From: Ferrovibrio sp036381655
GTDB lineage: Bacteria; Pseudomonadota; Alphaproteobacteria; Ferrovibrionales; Ferrovibrionaceae
Direction of reading: 5' to 3'
Assembly (NCBI RefSeq): GCF_036381655.1
Contig: NZ_DASVCJ010000023.1
Coordinates: 1 to 64,000 of the forward strand
Length of the DNA: 64,000 nucleotides
Below are positions 40,474 to 51,400 of this stretch, piece by piece. The notes under the pieces were generated by a model. That model was not told where the DNA came from, made no database searches, and saw only the letters and a list, made by a program, of their open reading frames with translations. The stretch's first letter is position 1. Each line of letters opens with the position of its first letter. Made by a program: the position numbers and the translations under genes.

Positions 40474-41124
40474 ATGGCTTGGACCCGCGAAGAGATGGCC
40501 GCCCGTGCTGCCAAGGAATTGCGCGACGGCTTTTACGTCAATCTCGGCATCGGCATTCCGACGCTGGTATCGAACTACATCCCCGAAGGCATAGATGTCG
40601 TGCTGCAATCCGAGAACGGCATGCTGGGCATGGGGCCTTTCCCCTATGAAGGCGACGAGGATCCCGACCTGATCAATGCCGGCAAGCAGACGGTCACCGA
40701 GCTGCCGCATTCGAGCTTTTTCGGCTCGGACCAGTCGTTCGCGATGATCCGCGGCGGCCATATCGACCTGTCGATCCTGGGCGCCATGCAGGTCGCCGAG
40801 AACGGCGATCTCGCCAACTGGATGATCCCGGGCAAGATGGTCAAGGGCATGGGCGGCGCGATGGACCTGGTGGCGGGCGTCAAGCGCGTCGTCGTCGTCA
40901 TGGAGCACACGTCCAAGGACGGGGAAAAGAAGCTGCTCAGGCGCTGCACGCTGCCGCTGACCGGCGCCGGCGTGGTCGATATGGTGATCACCGATCTTGC
41001 CGTGTTCACCATCGACAAGAAGAAGGGCGGCATGGTGCTCATCGAGCGCGCCCCCGGCGTTTCGCTGGCCGATATCGAGCGCAACACCGAGGCGGCATAC
41101 ACGGTGGCCGACACGGCAAAATAG
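40474..41124 (+). CDS. scoB: 3-oxoacid CoA-transferase subunit B
   Basis: A 216-residue catalytic subunit. The glutamate that forms the CoA thioester lies in LQSENGMLGMGPFP. YVNLGIGIPTLVSNYIPEG and AENGDLANWMIPGKMVKGMGGAMDLV are family hallmarks. With subunit A it allows use of acetoacetate or ketone bodies and polyhydroxybutyrate breakdown products. A strong terminator follows. Confidence 0.94.
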   Translation: MAWTREEMAARAAKELRDGFYVNLGIGIPTLVSNYIPEGIDVVLQSENGMLGMGPFPYEGDEDPDLINAGKQTVTELPHSSFFGSDQSFAMIRGGHIDLSILGAMQVAENGDLANWMIPGKMVKGMGGAMDLVAGVKRVVVVMEHTSKDGEKKLLRRCTLPLTGAGVVDMVITDLAVFTIDKKKGGMVLIERAPGVSLADIERNTEAAYTVADTAK

Positions 41125-41149
41125 CAGCGCAAGCTTTCGCGAAAACGAA

Positions 41150-41175
41150 AGCCCCGGCATCGCCCGGGGCTTTTT
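41150..41175 (+). terminator. Terminator after the CoA-transferase genes
   Basis: AGCCCCGG (41150-41157) pairs with CCGGGGCT (41164-41171), and five T follow (41171-41175). It lies 25 bases after the scoB stop. Confidence 0.88.
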
Positions 41176-41382
41176 GTTATCTCCGCCGGGCTTTCTTCGA
41201 ATTTGGCGGCCTCGCCGGACCGCAAATGGTCACCGCGGCGGTTGTGCCGATTTCATTCGACAAGTGTTGTTGACGATGAAGCCGGAGCCGGTCGGCGCCG
41301 CGCCCAAGATGCGTCTGCGTCCCGGACCGGAAATGTCGTTGCTTGGCTGGCTGCAACACGGCTGCAGCCGAAGGAGGTGGCC

Positions 41383-41943
41383 ATGATTGCGCGTCGCGTT
41401 TTCATCGCTTTGTTGACCCTATCCGCTGTAGCCGCCTGCGCTCCGACACCGAGCGCGGTCACCGGCACGGTGTCCTACCGCGAGCGGCTTGTCGTGCCCG
41501 CCGACTCGGTGGTCGTGGTGCGGCTGGAGGACGTTACCCGCGGGACCGGATATCCGACGGTCGTGTCCGAGCAGCGCATCGTGCCGGTCTCGAACCAGCC
41601 GGTTCGCTTCTCGCTGCCATATTCGCCGGCGGATATCGATCCGCATGGCACATACGTCGTGAATGCCTGGATCGAGGAAGGCGGGCGGATTCTCTTCCGC
41701 AACGCCAGTCTCAACCAGGTGCTGACCAAGACGGCGCCGCGCAGCAACGTCCATGTCGAGCTCGAACAGGTCGTCGCCACCATGCCGGCGCCTCCGGGCA
41801 CGACGACGACCACCGTGGTCCCGTCGAGCGGCGGCACGGTGATCGTGCAGCCCAATACGGGCACGACGATTGCGCCGGCGCCGGCAACGACCACCACGAC
41901 GACAAGTCCGCCGGCCAGCGTGGTGATTCCGCCCGCGCGGTAA
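41383..41943 (+). CDS. YbaY-family lipoprotein
   Basis: A 186-residue predicted lipoprotein. The signal MIARRVFIALLTLSAVAAC puts the lipidated Cys at residue 19. Residues 25-125 match the YbaY family of envelope lipoproteins: VTGTVSYRERLVVPADSVVVVRLEDVT and RFSLPYSPADIDPHGTYVVNAWIE. The last 60 residues are low-complexity Thr, Pro and Val. The start follows AAGGAGG. Function within the envelope is not known. Confidence 0.8.
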   Translation: MIARRVFIALLTLSAVAACAPTPSAVTGTVSYRERLVVPADSVVVVRLEDVTRGTGYPTVVSEQRIVPVSNQPVRFSLPYSPADIDPHGTYVVNAWIEEGGRILFRNASLNQVLTKTAPRSNVHVELEQVVATMPAPPGTTTTTVVPSSGGTVIVQPNTGTTIAPAPATTTTTTSPPASVVIPPAR

Positions 41944-41954
41944 GTGCGGGTGCG

Positions 41955-42392
41955 CTAGGGACAGGGCGCTTCGCGGAAAGCGTAGATGCGATCGTCCAGC
42001 GGCGTGAAATCGGCGTGGTCGCGCTTTTCGACGCCATCGACCAGCCATCGCGGCGACAGATAGGTCTGATAGATCAGGCAGACCATCTGTCCGTCGCGCT
42101 TGACGCGGCTGTATTCCGCCTTGGCCGCCCAGCGGCCGTCCGGCAGCAGCAGCCGGGTTTCGCCGCCGGCCACGGCTATCCGCCAGTGCAGCGGCGCGCC
42201 GTCGCGGACGGCAAGCGTCACCATGCCGGGCACCGGCGGCAGGAGCACGGCCTCGGCGAGAATATGGCCGCCGGCCAGCACGGTTCCGGCCTCGAAACGG
42301 AGCGGCGGCGCCGGCGATTCCGCCGCATATGCGGCGAAAGCCGTCAGGGCCGCAGGGAATGCGGCGGCGCGGACGATGCTGAACCAGTCCAT
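41955..42392 (-). CDS. Hypothetical secreted protein
   Basis: A 145-residue protein with a signal peptide (about residues 1-24, cut near AAYAAES). The rest looks beta-rich with WLVDGVEKRDHADFTPLDDRIY near the end. I do not recognise it. It is convergent with the YbaY-type gene and downstream of the DUF1232 gene in the same direction. Confidence 0.6.
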   Translation of the reverse strand: MDWFSIVRAAAFPAALTAFAAYAAESPAPPLRFEAGTVLAGGHILAEAVLLPPVPGMVTLAVRDGAPLHWRIAVAGGETRLLLPDGRWAAKAEYSRVKRDGQMVCLIYQTYLSPRWLVDGVEKRDHADFTPLDDRIYAFREAPCP

Positions 42393-42418
42393 GCCGCATC
42401 ATAGCACAATTCGGCTGT

Positions 42419-42802
42419 TCAGGGTTGATTGCGTGCTTTTTCCAGCCAGGTCCTGGCTTTATCGCGATGCTCGTCGGTGATGCTGCTTTCCACGGCCTTG
42501 ATGGCGGCGAGAATGACGGCAATGTCGTCGCCGTAACCCATGGCGCCGAAGAAATCGGGAATGAAGTCGAACGGCACAATGAAATAGCCGAGGGCGCCGA
42601 ACAGGATCGCCTTGGCGCTCGCCGGTGTCTTCGGATCGACGGCGGCGAAAAAGGCGGCAAGGAACGTCTCGGCGAAAGGCAGATAGCTCAGGGTCGCCTT
42701 GAACTTGCGCCAGAAGCGGCGCACAAGCCGCGGCTCCTCCTGTGCCAGCCGGGCGGGGTCGGCGGGCAGTTGGTAGGTCGGCGGATTGGGGTCTTCGCTC
42801 AC
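42419..42802 (-). CDS. DUF1232 (YkvA-like) membrane protein
   Basis: A protein of about 127 residues. KAILFGALGYFIVPFDFIPDFFGAMGYGDDIAVILAAIKAVE is the DUF1232 signature, in which 'YF(I/L)PxDxIPD' is diagnostic. One or two membrane segments are present. Its role is unknown. The GTG at 42802 gives a compact start VSEDPNPP; its ribosome site GGAG is very close, so an upstream start is possible. Confidence 0.75.
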   Translation of the reverse strand: MSEDPNPPTYQLPADPARLAQEEPRLVRRFWRKFKATLSYLPFAETFLAAFFAAVDPKTPASAKAILFGALGYFIVPFDFIPDFFGAMGYGDDIAVILAAIKAVESSITDEHRDKARTWLEKARNQP

Positions 42803-42900
42803 GCTCCAGATATGGGAAGCGGCCGCGGGCGGCGCAAGATCGCTTCTGTCGGGGGCTGGGCTGTGGCATGCTGACCGCAGCAAAGGAGCAGGCAGGCGGC

Positions 42901-43665
42901 ATGGGAAGATTGCTGAGGCGCGTCGTTCCGGCGGTTGCCATTGCCGTGGCAGGCCTGTTCGTCTGCGCCGGGTCGAATGCCCGGGCGGACAGTCCGCTGG
43001 CTCTGGTGACCGGCGATAATTACCCGCCCTTCGCCGACGAGAAGCTGGCCGAAGGCGGCACGGCCACGGCGCTGGTCAGGCGGGTCTTCGACCTGATGGG
43101 GCGGACGACCACGGTGACCTTCCGGCCGTGGCGCCGCGGCTATGAGGAAATGCTGCATGGCCGCTTCGATGCGAGCTTTCCTTATGTGCGCACGACAGAG
43201 CGCGAACGCGACGTGCTGTATTCGCTGCCGATCGTCACGGTCCGGCAGGAGGTCTTCATGGCTGCGGACAGACGGTTCGCCTTCGCCGGCGCAGCGGATC
43301 TCAAAGGGCGGCGGATCTGTGCGGCGCTGGGCTATGCCTTGCCGGCGGACCTGCAGCAGATGCTGGAGCGGGGCGAGATCGAGCGCACGACCCCGGCCAA
43401 TTCCGAATCCTGTCCCGGCATGCTGGCGGCCGGGAGGGTTGATTTCTTCCTGCAGGACAAGCGTATCGGCACGGCGCTGATCGACAGGGCCGGCATACCG
43501 GCCGGCGCGATCGTCGTGGCGCCGACGCCTTACGCAACGGCATCGCTGCATCTCATCGTCCCGCGCGGCCATGCCCAGGCTTCCCGCCTGATCGGCGATT
43601 TCAATGCGGCGCTGCGCCGCTTGCAGGCGAGCCCGGAATACGAGCGGCTGCTGGCCCTCAACTAG
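42901..43665 (+). CDS. Periplasmic SBP_bac_3 family solute-binding protein
   Basis: A 254-residue protein with a signal peptide (to about ARADS) and the SBP_bac_3 fold: LVTGDNYPPFADEKL, FDASFPYVRTTERERDVLYSLPIV, and GRRICAALGYALPADLQQML. Such proteins bind amino acids for ABC import or act as sensors. No permease or ATPase gene is adjacent, so a stand-alone or sensory role is possible. An ATG at 42868 is an alternative start. Confidence 0.75.
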   Translation: MGRLLRRVVPAVAIAVAGLFVCAGSNARADSPLALVTGDNYPPFADEKLAEGGTATALVRRVFDLMGRTTTVTFRPWRRGYEEMLHGRFDASFPYVRTTERERDVLYSLPIVTVRQEVFMAADRRFAFAGAADLKGRRICAALGYALPADLQQMLERGEIERTTPANSESCPGMLAAGRVDFFLQDKRIGTALIDRAGIPAGAIVVAPTPYATASLHLIVPRGHAQASRLIGDFNAALRRLQASPEYERLLALN

Positions 43666-43747
43666 ACCTGCGGCTATCGCCAAGTGTCCGGCGATCTGCT
43701 AGAACCCGCCCAATCGTTGCAAAGGCAAATGATCAGGAGGAAGATTC

Positions 43748-44509
43748 ATGCAATTGCAGGGCGTTGGCGCGATCGTCACCGGCGGTGCCTCGGGTCTGGG
43801 CGCCGCTACGGCGCGGGAACTGGCCAAGGCTGGCGCGAAGGTCGCCATTTTCGACATGAATGCCGAACAGGGCGAAAAGGTCGCCCGGGAGATCGGCGGC
43901 GCCTTCGTCAAATGCGATGTGGCGGACGGCCCGGGCGGCGAGGCTGCGGTGAAGGATGCGATCGCCAAGGTCGGTCCGGTCCGCGTGCTCGTCAATTGCG
44001 CCGGCGTCGGCACGCCGATGAAGGCGGTGAGCAAGGACGGCCCGGTCGCGCTGGAGAAGTTCGTCCGCGTCGTGCAGATCAATCTGGTCGGCACCTTCAA
44101 CATGGTCCGCCTCGTGGCGCATCACATGCAGCAGCAGCCGGCGCTTGCCGATAACGAGCGCGGCGTGATCGTCAACACCGCCTCGGTGGCGGCGTTCGAC
44201 GGCCAGATCGGCCAGCCCGCTTACGGCGCCTCCAAGGCCGGCGTGCATGGCATGACGCTGCCGCTGGCGCGCGAATTCGCCCAGTTCGGCATCCGCGTCT
44301 GCACGATTGCGCCGGGCCTGTTCAACACGCCGATGATGGCGGCGCTTCCGCCCGAGGCGCAGGAAAGCCTCGGCAAATCGGTGCCGTTCCCGCAGCGGCT
44401 GGGTAAGCCGGAGGAATATGCCGCTTTGGCGCGCCATATCTGTGAAAATGTGATGCTGAATGGCGAAACCATTCGTCTCGACGGCTCGATCCGCATGGCG
44501 CCGCGCTAA
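43748..44509 (+). CDS. Short-chain dehydrogenase, 3-hydroxyacyl-CoA dehydrogenase type 2-like
   Basis: A 253-residue SDR enzyme. The cofactor motif is VTGGASGLGAATAREL, and the catalytic Tyr-Lys pair is in YGASKAGVHG after NTASVAAFDG. It resembles human HSD17B10-type enzymes, which oxidise 3-hydroxyacyl-CoA in isoleucine or branched-chain breakdown. The closing LNGETIRLDGSIRMAPR is typical. A terminator lies directly downstream. Confidence 0.85.
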   Translation: MQLQGVGAIVTGGASGLGAATARELAKAGAKVAIFDMNAEQGEKVAREIGGAFVKCDVADGPGGEAAVKDAIAKVGPVRVLVNCAGVGTPMKAVSKDGPVALEKFVRVVQINLVGTFNMVRLVAHHMQQQPALADNERGVIVNTASVAAFDGQIGQPAYGASKAGVHGMTLPLAREFAQFGIRVCTIAPGLFNTPMMAALPPEAQESLGKSVPFPQRLGKPEEYAALARHICENVMLNGETIRLDGSIRMAPR

Positions 44510-44541
44510 GGCGTTAAGCGGTTCTTATATCGTAAAGATCG

Positions 44542-44577
44542 ACGGCCGCTGGATCCTTCCGGCGGCCGTTTTTCTTT
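44542..44577 (+). terminator. Terminator after the SDR gene
   Basis: ACGGCCGC (44542-44549) pairs with GCGGCCGT (44562-44569) and is followed by TTTTTCTTT. It separates the SDR gene from mdh. Confidence 0.85.
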
Positions 44578-44680
44578 ACGCTATTCGGCCCGGCCGAACA
44601 CTTGCCCGGGCGGGCATTTCCCGCTACCCCTTGGGCCGCGCATTTCCACCCCTGACTTCAGCCATTTCCGGAGGTTTCCC

Positions 44681-45646
44681 ATGGCGCGCAAGAAAATCGC
44701 CCTGATCGGCGGCGGCAATATCGGCGGCACGCTGGCGCTGCTGGCCGGGCTCAAAGAACTCGGCGATATCGTGGTCTTTGACGTGGTGGAAGGCCTGCCA
44801 CAGGGCAAGACGCTCGACATCGCCCAGGCCGGCGCGGTCGAGGGCTTCGATGCCGCGCTGTCCGGCACGCAGGATTACAAGGACATTGCCGGCGCCGATG
44901 TCATCATCGTCACGGCTGGCGTGGCGCGTAAGCCCGGCATGAGCCGCGACGACCTGCTCGGCATCAACATCAAGGTCATGCAGGCGGTCGGCGCCGGCAT
45001 CAAGCAGCATGCGCCGAACGCTTTCGTCATCTGCATCACCAACCCGCTCGACGCGATGGTCTGGGTGCTGCGCGAAGTCTGCGGCCTGCCGCATAACCGC
45101 GTGGTCGGCATGGCCGGCGTGCTCGACTCCGCCCGCTTCCGCCACTTCCTCGCCGAGGAATTCAAGGTTTCGGTCACCGACGTGAATGCCTTCGTGCTCG
45201 GCGGCCATGGCGACACCATGGTGCCGCTGATCCGCTATTCGACCGTGGCCGGCATCCCGGTGCCGGACCTGATCAAGATGGGCTGGTCGACCCAGGAGCG
45301 CATCGACAAGATCGTCCAGCGCACCCGCGACGGCGGCGCCGAGATCGTCGGCCTGCTCAAGACCGGCTCGGCCTTCTACGCGCCGGCCTCCTCGGCGATC
45401 GAGATGGCGGAAGCCTATCTGAAGGACAAGCGCCGCGTGCTGCCCTGCGCCGCCTGGCTGAACGGCGAGTATGGCGTGAAGGGCATGTATGTCGGCGTGC
45501 CGGTGGTGCTGGGCGCCAACGGCGTCGAGAAGGTGGTCGAAATCCAGCTCAATGCCGAAGAAAAGAAGATGTTCGATCACTCGGCCAATGCCGTGAAGGG
45601 CCTGGTCGATGCCTGCAAGCAGATCGACGGCTCGCTCGGCAAGTAA
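44681..45646 (+). CDS. mdh: Malate dehydrogenase
   Basis: A 321-residue lactate dehydrogenase-like malate dehydrogenase of the citric acid cycle. The NAD motif is IALIGGGNIGGTLALL. VARKPGMSRDDLL carries substrate-binding Arg residues, and the active-site His lies in VLGGHGDTMVPL. This is the form usual in alphaproteobacteria. It follows GGAGGTTTCCC. A hairpin with a T-run, placed in the start of the next gene, ends the transcript. Confidence 0.96.
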   Translation: MARKKIALIGGGNIGGTLALLAGLKELGDIVVFDVVEGLPQGKTLDIAQAGAVEGFDAALSGTQDYKDIAGADVIIVTAGVARKPGMSRDDLLGINIKVMQAVGAGIKQHAPNAFVICITNPLDAMVWVLREVCGLPHNRVVGMAGVLDSARFRHFLAEEFKVSVTDVNAFVLGGHGDTMVPLIRYSTVAGIPVPDLIKMGWSTQERIDKIVQRTRDGGAEIVGLLKTGSAFYAPASSAIEMAEAYLKDKRRVLPCAAWLNGEYGVKGMYVGVPVVLGANGVEKVVEIQLNAEEKKMFDHSANAVKGLVDACKQIDGSLGK

Positions 45647-45662
45647 GCTGAGTTTCCTTCCG

Positions 45663-46352
45663 ATGAACGACGCGGCGCGCCAGAACCCATCCGGCGCGCC
45701 GTTTTTCTTTCCCGCCGCCCTGGCCGCGGCCTTGCTGATGGCTGGCCTGTATCTTCTGTTGCCGCCGCTGGCGGCACCCCTGTGGCCGACCGCTGCCGTC
45801 AAAGGCGCCGTCTGCCCATGTCTTGCCCTGGCCTTATGGGCGAGCCGCGGCGGCGACCGGCCGGCTTTGCTGGGCGGTCTGGCGCTGCTTGCCTCCGCAG
45901 CGGGCGACGTATTGCTGGCGGCGGACGGCGCGCGCCTCTTCGTGCCGGGGCTTGCCGCCTTCCTGGTTGCCCATCTGCTTTATATCGCGCTGTTCGTCAT
46001 CGGCGGCCGGGCTGCCGGCCGGATGACGCCGATCCGATGGGCGCTCGCGGCGGCGATCCTGTTCCATGCGGTCGGCATGGCGATCTTTCTGGCGCCTCAT
46101 CTCGGCCGCATGGCCGTACCGGTTTACGCCTATCTCGTCGTCATCAGCATGATGGGGTTGAGCGCGGTGCGGCTCGGCCGGTGGCTCGTCATTTTCGGTG
46201 CGCTCAGCTTCATGCTGTCGGATTCCCTGCTCGCGCTGAACAAATTCGTCCAGCCGATTTCTCATATCGGGCCGGCGATTTGGATCGCCTATGTCGCGGC
46301 GCAGGGTATGATCGTTCTCGGCTGGCGCAATCGCGGCGGCGCCGTTCAGTGA
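45663..46352 (+). CDS. YhhN-family membrane protein
   Basis: A 229-residue protein with eight hydrophobic segments; the family includes lysoplasmalogenases (TMEM86B-like). GDVLLAADG, FLVAHLLYIALF and FMLSDSLLALNKF contain the conserved Asp and Ser residues. If translation starts at ATG 45663, the mdh terminator (45673-45706) lies inside the coding region and encodes ARQNPSGAPFFF. An in-frame ATG at 45738 would avoid this but would lose part of the first helix. Confidence 0.8.
   Translation: MNDAARQNPSGAPFFFPAALAAALLMAGLYLLLPPLAAPLWPTAAVKGAVCPCLALALWASRGGDRPALLGGLALLASAAGDVLLAADGARLFVPGLAAFLVAHLLYIALFVIGGRAAGRMTPIRWALAAAILFHAVGMAIFLAPHLGRMAVPVYAYLVVISMMGLSAVRLGRWLVIFGALSFMLSDSLLALNKFVQPISHIGPAIWIAYVAAQGMIVLGWRNRGGAVQ
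45673..45706 (+). terminator. mdh terminator, embedded in the start of the yhhN frame
   Basis: CGGCGCGCC (45673-45681) pairs perfectly with GGCGCGCCG (45693-45701) and TTTTT follows (45702-45706). It is a textbook intrinsic terminator 27 bases after the mdh stop, but falls within the next open frame. Confidence 0.85.
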
Positions 46353-46378
46353 CCCGTTAACGGACAAGAGGAGAAGCC

Positions 46379-46573
46379 ATGCGGCTCATCATCGCCATCT
46401 TCCTGCCCTTCCTGCTGTTCTTCACCATTGGCCGGCCGATCGCCGGCATCATCTGCCTGATCCTGCAGATCACGCTGATCGGCTGGCTGCCGGCGGCGCT
46501 CTGGGCCATCTACGCCCTCGGCCAGTACAACACCGCCAAGCAGATCGAGCGGGCGGCGGGCGGTAGCGACTGA
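46379..46573 (+). CDS. Pmp3/YqaE-family small membrane protein
   Basis: A 64-residue protein with two membrane helices and a short loop between (IIAIFLPFLLFFTIGR, ICLILQITLIGWLPAALWAIYAL). It belongs to the Pmp3/UPF0057 family linked to membrane stress. It starts after AAGAGGAG and converges with bioB, three bases away. Confidence 0.85.
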   Translation: MRLIIAIFLPFLLFFTIGRPIAGIICLILQITLIGWLPAALWAIYALGQYNTAKQIERAAGGSD

Positions 46574-46575
46574 CG

Positions 46576-47607
<1,032 letters not shown>

Positions 47608-47736
47608 GGTCGGGCTCTCCACCGTCTTGACTGCGCCCCTGCCGTAGCCCGTGGCGGCGGCGCTGTCCAGTGCCGGGGCCAGGCGATCCCCGCACTTCGT
47701 CTTGCCGCCCAATGGGCGCTAGTCTACGCTCGACGC

Positions 47737-48402
47737 ATGATGACAGCAGGCAAAACCGGCGCAGAACCGGCACTCACAATCATCATCGCCGATGATCACC
47801 CTCTGGTGCGCGAGGCGCTGGGGCAGGCGCTGCGCCAGGCTATGAACGGCGTCGAGGTGATCGGTGCGGCAGACCTGGATGGCGCCCGTCAGGCGCTGGA
47901 GGCGCGTGAAAGTGTCGACCTCCTGATCCTGGATCTCGATATGCCCGGGATGGACGGCTTTGCCGGTCTGGCCTCGGTGCGCGCCAGCCATCCGGCGGTG
48001 CCGGTGGCGATCGTCTCGTCCACGCGCGATCCCGCCGTCATGCGCCGTGCCATCGAATTCGGCGCCGCCGCCTTCGTGCCGAAATCGGCCGCCCTGGATA
48101 CCATCGCCAGTGCGCTGCAATCCGTCCTCGACGGCGAGATTTGGCTGCCGCCCGAACTGGAATCGAGCGACGGTACCGTGCCGGACGATTTCGCGCGGCG
48201 GGTGAGCGAACTGACGCCGCAACAGCTTCGCGTGCTCACCTTGCTGCGGCAGGGCAAGCTGAACAAGCAGATCGCGCATGAATTGTCGGTCGGCGAGGCC
48301 ACGGTGAAGGCGCATGTCACCGCCATCCTGAAGAAGCTTGGCGTACGCAGCCGCACGCAAGCCGTCATCGCCGCCCGGCATTTTTCCTTCGACGACAAAT
48401 AG
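47737..48402 (+). CDS. LuxR/NarL-family response regulator (CrbR-like)
   Basis: A 221-residue response regulator. The receiver domain (residues 14-130) has the acidic pocket DD19-20 and the phosphate acceptor D66 in LILDLDMPGMDG. The C-terminal LuxR helix-turn-helix is LTPQQLRVLTLLRQGKLNKQIAHELSVGEATVKAHVTAIL. It faces, tail to tail, the large SLC5-linked hybrid kinase gene, its probable partner. In other bacteria such a pair (CrbS/CrbR) controls acetate use. Double ATG at 47737/47740. Confidence 0.85.
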   Translation: MMTAGKTGAEPALTIIIADDHPLVREALGQALRQAMNGVEVIGAADLDGARQALEARESVDLLILDLDMPGMDGFAGLASVRASHPAVPVAIVSSTRDPAVMRRAIEFGAAAFVPKSAALDTIASALQSVLDGEIWLPPELESSDGTVPDDFARRVSELTPQQLRVLTLLRQGKLNKQIAHELSVGEATVKAHVTAILKKLGVRSRTQAVIAARHFSFDDK

Positions 48403-48413
48403 GAATAGCGCCG

Positions 48414-51400
48414 TCAGTCGCCGGTTTCGGCCAGGGCTCCTGCCGGCCGGCGGCGTTGGCTGATCAGGGCCCGCAAGGCTGCGGGCTTGACCGGCTTGTG
48501 CAGGATGTCGACTCCCATCGCCGCGGCGCGGCGGCGCAGATCCTGGCTGCGGTCGGCGGTGATCAGGATCGCGGGAATGCGCTGACCCCAATCCTGGCGC
48601 AACTGGGCGACGGCCTCGAGGCCGTCCGGCGCCTGCTCTTCGAGATGGAAGTCGGCCAGGATGATATCCGGGCTGCGCCCTGCGGCCGCCACCGCCTGGC
48701 GGGCCGCTTTGATGGCATCGACGGCCGTAACCTGGCAGGACCAGCCCTCCAGCAGGGTGGTCATCGCCTCGCGCACGCCAGCCTCGTTCTCGATGCACAG
48801 GACGAAGCTGCCGGTGAGCGAGCCGGCTATGTAAGCCGGCATCGGCGGCGGCGCGGCCGGCTGCGCCGGCTCTACGGCGGCGCGCGGCACTGTGATGGAA
48901 AATACCGATCCGCGGCCCGGTTCGGACCGCAGGCCGATCGGGCTGCCGAGCTTCCTGGAGATACGCTCGACAATGGCAAGGCCAAGTCCGAGGCCGCGCT
49001 CGGCGGCATCGCCGCCAGGTTCCAGACGGGCGAATTCCTGGAAGATGATCTGCCGCTTGTCCTCGGGGATGCCGGGACCGTTGTCGCAGACATCGATCCG
49101 CAGCGTGTCGCCGCGGCGGCGGCAGCCGACCAGCACGCGGCGATCGTGCCGATCGCTGCGGGCATAGCGGATCGCATTGGCGACGAAGTTCTGCAGCACG
49201 CGCCGCAGCATGGCCGGATCGGTGCTGACGGTTGCCGTCGTCGGCACGACCTTGAGCGCGACGCCGCGGCGGGCGGCCAGCGGCGCAAAGGCGGCCGCCA
49301 GCGATTCCAGCAGGGGCCCCAATGCAACGGGGCGGATTTCCGGCTTGACGGCGCCCGCATCCAGCTTGGAGATGTCCAGCAGCGCATCGAGCAGGGCTTC
49401 CACCGCGCCGAGGCCATGATCGATCTTGGAGACCAGCGGGTTGTCGGGCTCGCGCTCGGCGAGGGCGGCGGTGAACAGCCGGGCGGCATGCAGCGGCTGC
49501 AGCAGGTCGTGGCTGGCGGCGGCCAGAAAGCGCGTCTTGCCGAGATTGGCGGCTTCCGCCTCGGCGCGCGACTGCTCCAGTTCCTGCACGGCGAGCTGCA
49601 GTTCGGCGGTTCTTTCCGCCACGCGCCGCTCCAGGCCTTCATAGGCGGCGCGCAGGGCGGCATCGGCGCGCCGGCGCTCGGTGATGTCCTGATAGAGCAG
49701 GAAGAAGCCGAGCACATGGCCCTGTTCGTCGATATGGGGGATGTAGGTGCCCTGGGCGACGGCGATCTTGGCGTCGTTGGTGGGGAACTCGATTTCGAAA
49801 TTCTGCCGCTGCCCGGCCAGGGCCGCGTCGATATGCGGCTTGAGCCGCAGATAGCGGTCCGCCGGTATCAATTCGGATATCGACCGGCCGTCGATCTGGC
49901 CTTCCGGCAGGCCCAGGGCCTTGCGGAACGGCATATTGGTGAAGCGATAGCGCTCGTCGCGGTCGATATAGGCGATCAGGACGGGGACATTGTCGGTATA
50001 GATGCGGATGGTGCGCTCTGAATCGCGCAGCGCTTCCGCCGTGCGCACGCGGTCGCTGATATCCGTGGCGGTCGCCACGACCCCGCCGTCCGGCATCGGA
50101 TCGATGCGGATTTCGATCACGCGTCCATCGGGCCTTCGCTGCTCGTGGATGCGCGAACCAGACGCGCTGGAGGCCAGCAGCGAGATCAGATCGGGCGCGG
50201 CCTCGCCCGCCAGGGCCTCCAGAAGCATGCCGACCTCGGCCCGGGCGATGGGCAGCCCGAGCAGATCGAAGAAGCGGTCGTTCCAGGCCGCCAGCCGGCG
50301 TTCGCGGTCGAACACGCCGATGCCCTGGCTGACGTGATCGAGCGTGGTGCGCAGAAGGTCGAAGTTGTGGCGGATCGCTTCCGAGGCTTCGCCCAGCATG
50401 GCGCGCGCCGCGCGCGGGCTGAGCAGGTTCTTGTGCTGCGCCGAAGCCATCACGATGCGGGCCGAGGCGGCGCCGATGGCGCCGCCGAGCAGATGCTCGG
50501 TAAACGCCATGGCTTCGGCGGCGCTCATGTGGCGGCCGGCGAAGGCGCGGTCCGCCCGCTCCGGGCCGATGAAGCGCGAGGCGAGCGCCCGCCATTCCTC
50601 GATGCGCGGATCGGTGCTGCCGACATCGATGGAGGCTGCCGGCAGGCTGTCGCCGCCGCTGGTGAAGATCACTGCCTGTTCGATGTCGCGGCTGCGCGGC
50701 CGCGCGATCAGCGACACCGCGATCAGCAGGACGACGTTGACCAGCAGGCTGGCCGCGAAGCCCTGCAGGATGGGATCGAAGCCGTTGATCGGCGGCGGCA
50801 GCAGTCCGGCCAGCGGTGCGGTCATCGTCCGGCTGGCGGCGGCGCCGGCGATGGAGGGCAGCAGCAGGGCATAGACCCAGACGCTGAAGCCGGCGATCAG
50901 GCCGGCGATCACGCCATGGCGATGCGCCTTGCGCCAATACAGGCCGAGCAGCATCGGCGGCGCGAAATTGGCGACCGCGCAGAAGGAGATCATGCCGATC
51001 GAGGCGAGCGGCAGGTAACCGGCGATCCAGCCATGATAGATATAGGCGGCGACCAGGATCAGCACCACGGCGGCGCGCCGCACGTTCAGCACGATCTGGC
51101 CGACCTCGCCCGAGCCGCCGGCGCGCGAGCGCAGCAGGAACGGGGTGACCAGCTCGTTGGAGACCATGATCGACAGCGCCATGCAGGCGACGATCACCAT
51201 CGACGTCGCCGAGGACAGCCCGCCGATGAAGGCGAAGACCGACAGGGCGACCTGGTCGGAAACCAGCGGCAGCGTAATGACGAAAAGGTCCGGGTCGGTG
51301 CTTCTTTCCATCAGCAGCAGGCCGGCCGCGGCAATCGGCACCACGAACAGGTTGATCGCAATCAGATAGGTGGGAAACAGCCAGCGCGCGGCTTTCAGGC

